Source: Holophagae bacterium (lineage in GTDB: Bacteria; Acidobacteriota; Thermoanaerobaculia; Thermoanaerobaculales; Sulfomarinibacteraceae). Taken from it: a stretch of DNA of 5,956 nt. This document shows positions 1 through 5,030 of this stretch, piece by piece. Each line of letters starts with the position of its first letter. Position 1 is the stretch's first letter. Position numbers and translations under genes: made by a program. The notes under the pieces are model-generated. The model was not told where the DNA came from and did not search any database. It saw only the letters and a program-made list of their open reading frames with translations. Where the stretch lies: contig JAUWTC010000182.1 in assembly GCA_030609785.1 (NCBI GenBank), forward strand, positions 1 through 5,956, in the 5' to 3' direction.

Positions 1-848
1 CGAACCGCGGCCCACGCGATGTCGGCATCGAGTCGAGCGGTTTCCATCGTTGTCCCCGCTTCCGGTTCCGCATTCCTGAAGGCCTCGAACAGGGTGGCCG
101 CCGCCTCGGTCTCTCCCTCAGCCAGGGCGGTTCTGACAGCGTCAAGGTAGCCGGCATCAATGAGGGCGGATGGATCGGCATTTCGCCGGATGGTTGCCGC
201 GTGCTCGATCAGTGTCGTCGCCGCCTGTGGGTCGCCGAACCTGATCTCCAGTTGGGCCTGGCTTTCAAGGGCGGCAGCCTGTTCTTCAGCCTCGAGGCCA
301 GGATTGTCGAGGGCCATCGCCGCCGCCCGCCTTTGGGTCTCGATGGCCTTGTCTCCGCGCTCCTCGATCAGATAGATCCGGGTCAAGGATGCCAGCACGA
401 TGCGGAGTCGGTCATCATCCGTGATCCCCTCGGTGTCGGCGATTGTGACGAAGCGTTCCAGGCTTTCGAGCGCTACCGGATGGTCGCCGGATGGTATCGC
501 CACCCTGGCCAGCGCAATCAGCGTGTCCAGGATTTCCGGGGAATCTGGTCCAAAGCGGTGTTCTTCGACCGCGAGCAGCAGGATGAACATCGGTTCGGCC
601 TTGTCGAAGAGACTCTGGTGTTCGTAGAGGCGACCGAGATTTCGCAGGCTCTCTTCGAGACGGACATCACCCTCGGGAAAGTCCTGGGCTATTTCCAGTG
701 CCGCCCGAAACTCCTCCCCGGCCCGGTCAAAATCCCCTCGGGAGAAGGCCCACTCGCCCGCAGAGGTCCGGCCGCCCCAGTTGGTCTGGGCCGTGACCGG
801 TGTCGTTGCAAGGGAAAGCAGAATCAAAAACGTTATCAAATTTCGCAT
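1..848 (-). CDS. Exported tetratricopeptide-repeat (TPR) protein, C-terminus beyond the window
   Basis: The minus-strand frame is open from an ATG at 846-848 to the left edge (282 complete codons, no stop). Residues 1-20 form a signal peptide: basic start MRN, a hydrophobic stretch of L, I, F and T residues, and a VTA cleavage site before QTNW. The rest is alpha-helical. About six TPR-like helix pairs of roughly 35-45 residues can be traced, for example the segments containing AGEWAFSRGDFDRAGEEF, LRNLGRLYEHQSLFDKAEPM and the more degenerate GDPQAATTLIEHAA. The second has the kinesin-light-chain style of TPR_12 (Leu-Gly, Tyr, Ala-Glu-Pro, then HRFGPDSPE). TPRs are protein-protein interaction scaffolds, so a periplasmic or envelope scaffolding role is likely; the partner is unknown. 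The start is fixed by GGAG at 855-858, six bases upstream. The gene is transcribed alone as far as seen, because a terminator separates it from the upstream minus-strand gene. Confidence 0.88.
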   Translation of the reverse strand, partial: MRNLITFLILLSLATTPVTAQTNWGGRTSAGEWAFSRGDFDRAGEEFRAALEIAQDFPEGDVRLEESLRNLGRLYEHQSLFDKAEPMFILLLAVEEHRFGPDSPEILDTLIALARVAIPSGDHPVALESLERFVTIADTEGITDDDRLRIVLASLTRIYLIEERGDKAIETQRRAAAMALDNPGLEAEEQAAALESQAQLEIRFGDPQAATTLIEHAATIRRNADPSALIDAGYLDAVRTALAEGETEAAATLFEAFRNAEPEAGTTMETARLDADIAWAAV

Positions 849-854
849 CAATAT

Positions 855-858
855 CTCC
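855..858 (-). promoter_or_regulatory. Shine-Dalgarno of the TPR gene
   Basis: GGAG on the minus strand lies six bases before the ATG at 846-848. It selects this start, and the signal peptide begins immediately after it. Confidence 0.7.
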
Positions 859-901
859 AGGGGCCGATCGCCCGGCGGCAGGGTAGCAAAGAAGAAAATT
901 A

Positions 902-925
902 CGCAGAGACGCAGGGGCGCAGAGC
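902..925 (+). repeat. Three tandem 8-bp units (CGCAGRGR-like)
   Basis: Units CGCAGAGA, CGCAGGGG and CGCAGAGC lie head to tail in the 224-bp spacer between the TPR gene start (848) and the end of the secreted-protein gene (1073). The unit resembles the octamers at 4947-4994. The rest of the spacer holds a short GAATAGG doublet (about 957-970) and the terminator at 1025-1051. I see no convincing promoter for the TPR gene in it. Confidence 0.6.
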
Positions 926-1024
926 AGGAAGTGGGTAGTTGGACGGTGAGTTCTTCGAATAGGGAATAGGTGCCTTCACAGCCGCCCGGGTCCAGCCCGC
1001 ACCGTCTCTGTCGCCCCAAAATGA

Positions 1025-1051
1025 CAGGCCCGCGCCGGAGGCGCGGGCCTG
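1025..1051 (-). terminator. Rho-independent terminator of the secreted Cys-rich protein gene
   Basis: A perfect 12-bp GC-rich stem (arms 1025-1036 and 1040-1051, CAGGCCCGCGCC and its complement) encloses a 3-nt loop. On the minus strand the stem is followed by TCATTTT, a short interrupted U-tract. It begins 21 bases after the TAA at 1073-1075. Only the minus orientation has the T-run, so it most likely ends transcription of the upstream minus-strand gene and insulates the TPR gene. Confidence 0.8.
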
Positions 1052-1072
1052 AATTCGGAGACGCGTTTGACG

Positions 1073-2386
1073 TTAGCGACCGCTGATTGTCATGCCGGCG
1101 CTTTCGCCCTGGGGCAGAGGCGCAGACCCGTCGGTGCATTGGCGGCGGGCGCAGATATTGGTGGTGCAGGCACTGCAGGTGACGCAGATCCAACCTGGGC
1201 GGCAGTCCGCGCTCGACGCGCAAGACGGGTTGCTGCACGAATCACTGTCGATGCACGCGCCATAGCCTTCTGTGGTCGTGACGCAGAGACAAGGACTGGC
1301 CGGGTCGCAGTCAAGAGTATAGTTTGGGTAGCACTGCCCGTCACAGGCCCAGTCGACAACGTCGCCGCGCTCGAAGCCGTCCTCGAAGAGGGCGCGCAGG
1401 TCGATGCGGAGCTTGGAGATGAAATCTTGGTCCAGAGTGTCCCTGAATGCGTAGTAGAAGAGTCCGTTCTGCGACGAGTAGGCCAGACCCCAGGAAAAGC
1501 CGGTGACGTTCGCCCAGGGCAAAGCTCGGCTGCCGAGGAATTCCACATTGGCGCCGTCGAACTCGAAGAAGAAGATCTCCGGGACATGGTAAACATTGAC
1601 TGCGATCCCGGTCCGTCCCTCGGAGTCGAAGACCGCCAGGCCGCTCATTTGGTCCGGGATGTAGGCGCTGATGTCGTACCAGGTACCAGTCGTCGCTCCT
1701 CGTGTAAAGGAGACCAGGCTGTAGACCCCGCCACCCAAGTCCGAGTGCGCCTGCCAGACCAGGCTGGTGTGGGTGTAGTCGTAGTCCATGCCCCGGCCGG
1801 AGGCCCCTGCCGGGTTGGCGTAGACGGTCCAGGGCCCCCCGGTACCGTGGAAGTAATCAGTGTTGGCCCAGTCGTTGAGGTACATGCCTCCCCCGACGAA
1901 GTTCCCGAAGGCGTTCGTGTTGGAGGTGTGGAGGTCCCAGCTGTCTTCAATGGCCAAGGTGTCCAGGTCCAGGAAATAGAGCCTGTCGTCATCCGGGTGG
2001 GTGCAGGTTATGACATCACCGGTCGAGTGAATGGCGTAATCGAGTCCGCAGCACAAGCTGAGACCGATGCTGCCGAGGCTATACCATTCGATCTCGTGAA
2101 CGGCGATGTCCTTGGTCAGGTCGCGCCGGACCAGCTCCCGCTGGGGGCCTTCGAACAGAGCCACACCGGCGATGTCGTACCTGCCGTCAGCGTTTTTTGG
2201 CGGCGGCGTCCTGCCTATCTCCCGGCCCGGCGTGAGCACACCAGGCTGCGGGGGCGCGGCGGCAGGTTGAACCGCCGGCGCGAGGGTCACTGCTGGAGCG
2301 ACGACGCCTGGTGCGGTCGTGGCGTTGTCCTCTGCCATTACAAAGCCTGCGGCGAGAACAACCAAAACGAAGATCCTAGCTTTCAT
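1073..2386 (-). CDS. Secreted protein of unknown function with GFExGD motif and Cys-rich C-terminal domain
   Basis: 437 codons from an ATG at 2384-2386. Residues 1-18 are a signal peptide (MKARIFVLVVLAAGFVMA). An Ala/Pro/Thr-rich linker runs to about residue 50. A long region rich in aromatic, Gly and Asp residues follows, with short beta-strand-like segments (RLYFLDLDTL, IFFFEFDGANVEFLG, GLFYYAF), suggestive of a beta-propeller-like fold; I do not recognise the family. Residues 337-346 read GFERGDVVDW, resembling the GFESGDxxxW motif that I recall from many exported bacterial proteins. Fourteen cysteines then fall between 348 and 417, including ADCRPGWICVTC, consistent with a disulfide-bonded extracellular domain. 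The start is set by AGGAGG eight bases upstream; an ATG at 2407 would lie upstream of that site and prefix the signal peptide. The gene is monocistronic, with a terminator downstream. Function is unknown; export is well supported. Confidence 0.85.
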   Translation of the reverse strand: MKARIFVLVVLAAGFVMAEDNATTAPGVVAPAVTLAPAVQPAAAPPQPGVLTPGREIGRTPPPKNADGRYDIAGVALFEGPQRELVRRDLTKDIAVHEIEWYSLGSIGLSLCCGLDYAIHSTGDVITCTHPDDDRLYFLDLDTLAIEDSWDLHTSNTNAFGNFVGGGMYLNDWANTDYFHGTGGPWTVYANPAGASGRGMDYDYTHTSLVWQAHSDLGGGVYSLVSFTRGATTGTWYDISAYIPDQMSGLAVFDSEGRTGIAVNVYHVPEIFFFEFDGANVEFLGSRALPWANVTGFSWGLAYSSQNGLFYYAFRDTLDQDFISKLRIDLRALFEDGFERGDVVDWACDGQCYPNYTLDCDPASPCLCVTTTEGYGACIDSDSCSNPSCASSADCRPGWICVTCSACTTNICARRQCTDGSAPLPQGESAGMTISGR

Positions 2387-2394
2387 TACGATAC

Positions 2395-2400
2395 CCTCCT
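2395..2400 (-). promoter_or_regulatory. Strong Shine-Dalgarno AGGAGG
   Basis: A perfect AGGAGG on the minus strand sits eight bases before the ATG at 2384-2386. It decides the start of the secreted-protein gene against the in-frame ATG at 2407. Confidence 0.85.
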
Positions 2401-2409
2401 GTTCCATTT

Positions 2410-2433
2410 GTTCAGTGGTTCAGTGGTCCAGTG
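2410..2433 (-). repeat. Three tandem 8-bp units (CACTGRAC)
   Basis: The plus strand reads GTTCAGTG twice and then GTCCAGTG. On the minus strand the unit is CACTGAAC or CACTGGAC. It lies just upstream of the Shine-Dalgarno of the secreted-protein gene, so it is probably in that gene's 5' leader. A purine-rich stretch (minus strand, about 2434-2452) adjoins it. The unit can be aligned to the octamers at 902-925 and 4947-4994 as CRCWGRRM, but more loosely than those two resemble each other. Confidence 0.6.
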
Positions 2434-2546
2434 GTTTTCTTTTCCTTTTCCAAGCCATGCTACCACTGTCGAGGACCGATTGGAAGCAGATGACGACGAT
2501 GTTGGACCTTCACGGGACGGTCTCCAAATGGCGTGAATGGGGTGCT

Positions 2547-2687
2547 ACGTGAGCCTCCTGCAAAATTCCGAGAGTCACGATGCGGGGCAGGAGCCCCGCG
2601 CTCCCACATGTGGTCCCAGCGGGCCCAATGGCTTCTCTCTTTGTGCCTCTTTGTGGCTATTTCATGGTTTTTGCAAGAGGCTCACGT
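2547..2687. mobile_element. 141-bp element bounded by 19-bp inverted repeats, MITE-like, no coding
   Basis: Arms at 2547-2565 (ACGTGAGCCTCCTGCAAAA) and 2669-2687 are inverted repeats matching at 18 of 19 positions. The interior contains a GC-rich palindrome at 2582-2599, the 10-bp palindrome CCACATGTGG, and a CTCTTTGTG doublet with 10-bp period (2637-2655). There is no open reading frame of note, so any mobility would need a transposase elsewhere. No clear target-site duplication flanks it. It occupies the 393-bp gene-free interval 2387-2779 between the secreted-protein gene and yhhN; the rest of that interval holds the octamer repeat at 2410-2433 and the palindrome at 2720-2743. Alternatively the arms could form a long RNA or cruciform stem unrelated to transposition. 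Confidence 0.5.
2582..2599. repeat. GC-rich palindrome, REP-like
   Basis: GCGGGGC and GCCCCGC flank the 4-base loop AGGA, giving a 7-bp perfect stem inside the inverted-repeat-bounded element. No T-run follows on either strand, so it is not a canonical terminator. Confidence 0.5.
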
Positions 2688-2719
2688 GTCACAAGGTCGA
2701 CAAAGGAGATCTCATTGTG

Positions 2720-2743
2720 GCGGCGGGCGTCCCCGCCCGCTGC
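2720..2743. repeat. GC-rich palindrome downstream of yhhN
   Basis: A 10-bp stem with one G-T wobble: GCGGCGGGCG pairs with CGCCCGCTGC around the loop TCCC. It lies 36 bases past the yhhN stop codon. No U-tract follows in the direction of yhhN, so a REP-like repeat or a 3'-end stabilising hairpin is more likely than an intrinsic terminator. Confidence 0.5.
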
Positions 2744-2779
2744 AGTTCAACCCGACTCCGTGTATTAGGGCTTCATCCG

Positions 2780-3430
2780 TCAACCCACCGAGCCGATCGT
2801 CAGCGCCAAAAGTACCTGCCCAGCGTAGTAGGCAGGGATCCCGACGGCCCTGTTGACAAAGGCTGCCTGCACAAATCGGTGGCGGGCCACGGCCAGGTCC
2901 GAGAGGAAGAAGAGTGTCGCACCAATACCAGCCGTGATCGGCAGCGCGCCGGAAAGAGACAGCGCGATGCCACCCCAGGCCATCAAGCTGATGATGACGA
3001 TGTAGGCCAACACTGCGCCCCGCATTGAGGAGGCATGGGGCCACAACCATCGGGTTGCGGCTGCAGCCGCGATGAGCAAAGGCAGGAGCACACTGAGAGA
3101 CCATGACGACCACGGCTGGGCCCTGTTGAAGGCGACGATGTAGGCTGCGTGGCCGGCCAGGAAGGTCAGAAGACCCCAACGGAAAGTCCGGTGGTCAATC
3201 AGAAGGATATCTCCGGCCATTCCCAGAAATAAACCCCCAACCATCCACAGGTCGAATGCCGAACCGAAGTCGGCCCGCATCAGGCCGAAGACGACGAACA
3301 CCACCGACGCCGTGGGTTTGGCCATCCACTGCATCAGGCGTTGATCACGGCGAACGGCAGTGAGGAGCCAGGCGACGGCAGCGATCTCGACGGCGATCCA
3401 GATGGCCACAGGGGTCAGATGATCCAGCAT
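2780..3430 (-). CDS. yhhN: YhhN/TMEM86-family membrane protein, predicted lysoplasmalogenase
   Basis: 216 residues, almost entirely hydrophobic, with about seven to eight membrane segments (for example 7-26, 41-51, 62-77, 113-125, 138-160, 164-180 and 198-213). Family signatures appear in order: KPT at 38-40, GDILL at 73-77, H94 and Y97, a Tyr-Ile-Val segment ending in M150, GATLFFLSD at 170-178, and YYAGQ at 201-205. The length is typical. Characterised members (mammalian TMEM86, bacterial YhhN) hydrolyse the vinyl-ether bond of lysoplasmalogens; the bacterial physiological role is less clear. The acidic residues of GD and SD, thought to be catalytic, are present. The start is the first ATG and lacks a Shine-Dalgarno, but TAGAAT lies exactly 6 bases before it, which suggests a leaderless mRNA. 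The gene is divergent from queE. Confidence 0.9.
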   Translation of the reverse strand: MLDHLTPVAIWIAVEIAAVAWLLTAVRRDQRLMQWMAKPTASVVFVVFGLMRADFGSAFDLWMVGGLFLGMAGDILLIDHRTFRWGLLTFLAGHAAYIVAFNRAQPWSSWSLSVLLPLLIAAAAATRWLWPHASSMRGAVLAYIVIISLMAWGGIALSLSGALPITAGIGATLFFLSDLAVARHRFVQAAFVNRAVGIPAYYAGQVLLALTIGSVG

Positions 3431-3436
3431 TCGCCG

Positions 3437-3442
3437 ATTCTA
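3437..3442 (-). promoter_or_regulatory. Putative -10 element TAGAAT of yhhN (leaderless)
   Basis: TAGAAT on the minus strand matches TATAAT at five of six positions. It occupies -12 to -7 relative to the A of the ATG at 3430, so the predicted transcription start is the start codon itself. No good -35 is visible. A small 6-bp hairpin (3443-3460, CCGAAG and CTTCGG around CCCGGC) abuts it upstream. Confidence 0.45.
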
Positions 3443-3511
3443 CCGAAGCCCGGCCTTCGGGGGCGCTTTGAGACCGGCGGAAAGCCATACGACTGCCGAT
3501 CGCCCCCGCTC

Positions 3512-3576
3512 GGCCATTCCCCGGAAGGGCGTCTGTTTCGGAGGCTGGGAGAACTCCGCCCCTCCGGGGAATGACC
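3512..3576. repeat. Inverted pair of REP-like units (BIME-like)
   Basis: Arms at 3512-3531 and 3557-3576 are inverted copies matching at 18 of 20 positions, with a 25-bp spacer. The core is CATTCCCCGGARGGGCG. Each copy carries its own short dyad (CCCC-GGA-GGGG in the right copy, imperfect in the left), as in bacterial interspersed mosaic elements. A further 6-bp hairpin (3576-3581 with 3597-3602) follows. It lies in the 364-bp spacer between the divergent yhhN and queE genes, about 80 bp from yhhN. I see no T-run that would make it a terminator. Confidence 0.6.
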
Positions 3577-3637
3577 TCGGCGGCCTACTGCCCCCGGCCG
3601 AGAGTTTGTCACTGAGGTGCTCGCCGTGGATTGCCCC

Positions 3638-3696
3638 CCTTGACGTTGTCCGGATCGTTGCTCAGTTTGGGAGGGTGCCGCAGGACAACGTCAAGG
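3638..3696. promoter_or_regulatory. Perfect 14-bp inverted repeat upstream of queE
   Basis: CCTTGACGTTGTCC (3638-3651) and its exact complement (3683-3696) are separated by 31 bases. A 5-bp hairpin follows directly (3696-3711, GACGG and CCGTC). The pair lies about 100 bp before the chosen queE start. It could be two operator half-sites for a regulator of the queE-queD operon or of yhhN, or a stem in a structured transcript. It lacks the conserved sequences of the preQ1 riboswitch classes and has no T-run. Its function is unknown; the structure itself is plain. Confidence 0.6.
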
Positions 3697-3742
3697 ACGG
3701 CACGTCCCGTCGGGGGATTCTGGTGCTCCCGGGTTTGGAAGG

Positions 3743-3774
3743 CGCTGCCGACTCTTTCCTGGTAGCCGGCAGCG
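3743..3774. promoter_or_regulatory. 8-bp inverted repeat immediately upstream of queE
   Basis: CGCTGCCG (3743-3750) and CGGCAGCG (3767-3774) pair perfectly across 16 bases, ending 20 bp before the chosen GTG start. If the TACTCT hexamer at 3783-3788 is the -10, this dyad covers the -35 region and would suit a repressor or activator site. If transcription starts further upstream, it is a leader hairpin. Confidence 0.4.
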
Positions 3775-3782
3775 TCTTCCGC

Positions 3783-3788
3783 TACTCT
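3783..3788 (+). promoter_or_regulatory. Putative -10 element TACTCT of queE (leaderless)
   Basis: TACTCT fits TANNNT and sits at -12 to -7 from the GTG at 3795. It is weak against TATAAT, but its spacing matches those seen before yhhN and the SDR gene. It also supports GTG 3795 over the neighbouring TTG 3798 as the start. Confidence 0.3.
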
Positions 3789-3794
3789 GATGGG

Positions 3795-4472
3795 GTGTTG
3801 ATCGCCGAGACTTTCACGAGCCTTCAGGGCGAGGGGACGCTGGTCGGGGTGCCGTCGTTTTTTATCAGGACCTCGGGCTGTAATCTCCGCTGCTCGTGGT
3901 GTGACACCCCCTACACCTCGTGGACGCCCGAAGGGTCCCGGCGTCAGGTTGCCGACCTGGTGGGCGAGGCTCATCGGTCAGGGGTTCGGCACGTCGTGGT
4001 AACTGGTGGTGAACCTCTTCTACAGCGGGAGATCGGGGTGTTGACCCGGGCCCTGGCCGGCGAGGGCTTTCACATCACCGTGGAGACAGCGGGAACGATA
4101 GCGCCGGACTTCGTCTGCGACTTGCTGTCGGTGTCTCCGAAGACGGCGAACTCGGATCCGGAAGGACGGTGGCGAGAGCGTCATCGGCGTCTACGGTCCG
4201 ACGTCGGGCCGCTTCGAACCCTGATCGAGCGGTTTCCGGAGTCTCAGCTGAAATTCGTGGTCGGTGAGCGTGGGGACTTGTGTGACATTCGTCAGTTGCT
4301 GGAGAAACTGCCTACGGTCGATGCCGGCCGGGTCCTTTTGATGCCGGAGGGACGCACGCCCGCCGAGGTTGCTCGGACCGCTGCAATCGTTGCCGCCTTG
4401 TGCCTGGAACACGGCTTCCGCTACACTCCGCGGCTGCATCTGGACCTCTTCGGGGGTCGCCGCGGAGTGTAA
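3795..4472 (+). CDS. queE: 7-carboxy-7-deazaguanine synthase QueE (radical SAM)
   Basis: 225 residues. QueE ring-contracts 6-carboxy-5,6,7,8-tetrahydropterin to 7-carboxy-7-deazaguanine in the preQ0/queuosine pathway, using a 4Fe-4S cluster and S-adenosylmethionine. The start region ETFTSLQGEG (5-14) is the family hallmark. The CxxxCxxC cluster motif is C29, C33, C36, and the following D37-T38 matches the motif whose Thr contacts Mg2+ in characterised QueE. TGGEP is at 70-74, then ETAGT, SPK, LKFVV, LLMPEG and the C-terminal RLHLDLFGGRRGV pattern. All key residues are present and the length is normal. No Shine-Dalgarno is visible. GTG 3795 was chosen because it gives the usual short N-terminus and has a leaderless-type -10; TTG 3798 is an alternative. 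The same frame stays open upstream to an ATG at 3468, but that extension looks non-coding. queD starts 3 bases after the stop. Confidence 0.93.
   Translation: MLIAETFTSLQGEGTLVGVPSFFIRTSGCNLRCSWCDTPYTSWTPEGSRRQVADLVGEAHRSGVRHVVVTGGEPLLQREIGVLTRALAGEGFHITVETAGTIAPDFVCDLLSVSPKTANSDPEGRWRERHRRLRSDVGPLRTLIERFPESQLKFVVGERGDLCDIRQLLEKLPTVDAGRVLLMPEGRTPAEVARTAAIVAALCLEHGFRYTPRLHLDLFGGRRGV
4464..4467 (+). promoter_or_regulatory. Shine-Dalgarno of queD inside the end of queE
   Basis: GGAG overlaps the last codons of queE and lies eight bases before the ATG at 4476. It favours that ATG over the GTG at 4473, which would be only five bases away. This suggests coupled translation of queE and queD. Confidence 0.65.
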
Positions 4473-4475
4473 GTG

Positions 4476-4946
4476 ATGAGTTATTTCAGAATTGCCAAGA
4501 CATTCGAGGTCGAGTACGGGCACCGGCTCTCCAAGCATCCGGAGAAATGCCGCTTTCCCCACGGTCACAGCTTGAGGATCGAGGTCGTCGCCAGGGGCCG
4601 TCATTTGGACGAAAACGACATGGTCTGCGACTACAAGGCGTTGAAAATGCTGGTGTTGGATCTTGTTGAAGGTCTGGATCACGCCATGGCTCTCAATTCC
4701 GAGGATCCCTACATCCAAGGTCTCGCCGAGATCGGGGAACGTGTTCTCCTGTTCGAGGGCCAGGATCCGACGACCGAGGTGCTGGCTCGCTGGCTGTATC
4801 AACGCATTGCCGAGCGGATGGCACAAGGCGGATGGGTCAAGGAGCGCACCCAGGAACGCTATCGGCTTCCCGAAGGCCTGGAACTGGAGCGGATCCGCGT
4901 GTGGGAGACCTCGACCTCCTGGGCAGAGTATGTGGGGATGGATTGA
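4476..4946 (+). CDS. queD: 6-carboxy-5,6,7,8-tetrahydropterin synthase QueD
   Basis: 156 residues, cytosolic, of the 6-pyruvoyltetrahydropterin synthase fold. QueD turns 7,8-dihydroneopterin triphosphate into 6-carboxytetrahydropterin, the substrate of QueE encoded just upstream. Zinc ligands are H16 (in YGHRL) and H29 and H31 (HGH). The catalytic Cys is C25, and the D68-H69 pair (LDHAMALN) supplies the relay. PTTE at 98-101 and the substrate-anchoring Glu region ETSTSWAEY (144-152) are intact. The protein is longer than the roughly 120-residue E. coli enzyme, with a helical insert at about 75-97 (EDPYIQGLAEIGERVLLFEGQ) and a longer stretch at 117-135. Similar inserts occur in other bacterial QueD/PTPS-like proteins, so it is probably active. 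Three bases separate it from queE, so the two form an operon; queC and folE are not in the window. Confidence 0.93.
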   Translation: MSYFRIAKTFEVEYGHRLSKHPEKCRFPHGHSLRIEVVARGRHLDENDMVCDYKALKMLVLDLVEGLDHAMALNSEDPYIQGLAEIGERVLLFEGQDPTTEVLARWLYQRIAERMAQGGWVKERTQERYRLPEGLELERIRVWETSTSWAEYVGMD

Positions 4947-4994
4947 CGCTGGGAAGCTGGAAGGCCAGGACGCTGGGACGCAGGGAAGCTGAAA
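4947..4994 (+). repeat. Six tandem degenerate 8-bp units (CGCTGGGA-like)
   Basis: Directly after the queD stop the sequence divides into CGCTGGGA, AGCTGGAA, GGCCAGGA, CGCTGGGA, CGCAGGGA and AGCTGAAA. It fills most of the 84-bp gap between queD and the SDR gene. The units are degenerate but keep the 8-base phase. No terminator follows queD. Confidence 0.65.
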
Positions 4995-5018
4995 ACTTTG
5001 TAAGCGGACCGAACCCGG

Positions 5019-5024
5019 TATCCT
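5019..5024 (+). promoter_or_regulatory. Putative -10 element TATCCT of the SDR gene (leaderless)
   Basis: TATCCT occupies -12 to -7 from the ATG at 5031, so the predicted transcription start is the start codon. A weak -35 candidate TTGTAA (4998-5003) is 15 bases upstream. GAGG at 5025-5028 is only two bases from the ATG, too close for a normal Shine-Dalgarno. Confidence 0.4.
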
Positions 5025-5030
5025 GAGGTC

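Noticed and set aside
201..938. Plus-strand open frame of 245 codons
   Set aside because: It is antisense to the TPR gene, whose minus-strand frame has a signal peptide, a Shine-Dalgarno and a regular TPR pattern.
1067..2536. Open reading frame of 489 codons on the plus strand
   Set aside because: It is exactly antisense to the secreted-protein gene, which has a signal peptide, a perfect Shine-Dalgarno and a terminator. The plus-strand translation is Val/Gly/Arg/Asp-rich with no recognisable motif, as is typical of antisense frames in GC-rich genes.
3640..3668. Sigma70-type promoter starting with TTGACG at 3640
   Set aside because: The -35 is good, but at 16-18 bp spacing there is only CAGTTT-like sequence, which does not resemble a -10. 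The TTGACG is better explained as part of the inverted repeat.
3638..3696. Intrinsic terminator at the 14-bp inverted repeat
   Set aside because: The loop is 31 bases long and neither strand has a T-run after the stem.
3468..3794. N-terminal extension of QueE back to an ATG at 3468
   Set aside because: The frame is open, but the 109 extra residues are Arg/Pro/Gly-rich without family similarity, overlap several inverted repeats, and QueE proteins normally begin a few residues before the QGEG motif.
3600..3794. preQ1 riboswitch upstream of queE
   Set aside because: Neither the A-rich tail with its CUA pairing of preQ1-I nor the pseudoknot layouts of preQ1-II/III can be recognised. The dyads present are of a different kind.
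3609..3974. Minus-strand open frame of 121 codons
   Set aside because: It overlaps the 5' part of queE antisense and the dyad-rich spacer, is Pro/Arg/Gly-rich, and shows no Shine-Dalgarno or motif.
4473..4475. GTG as the queD start
   Set aside because: The ATG at 4476 is eight bases from GGAG and is the better codon; the GTG would be only five bases away.
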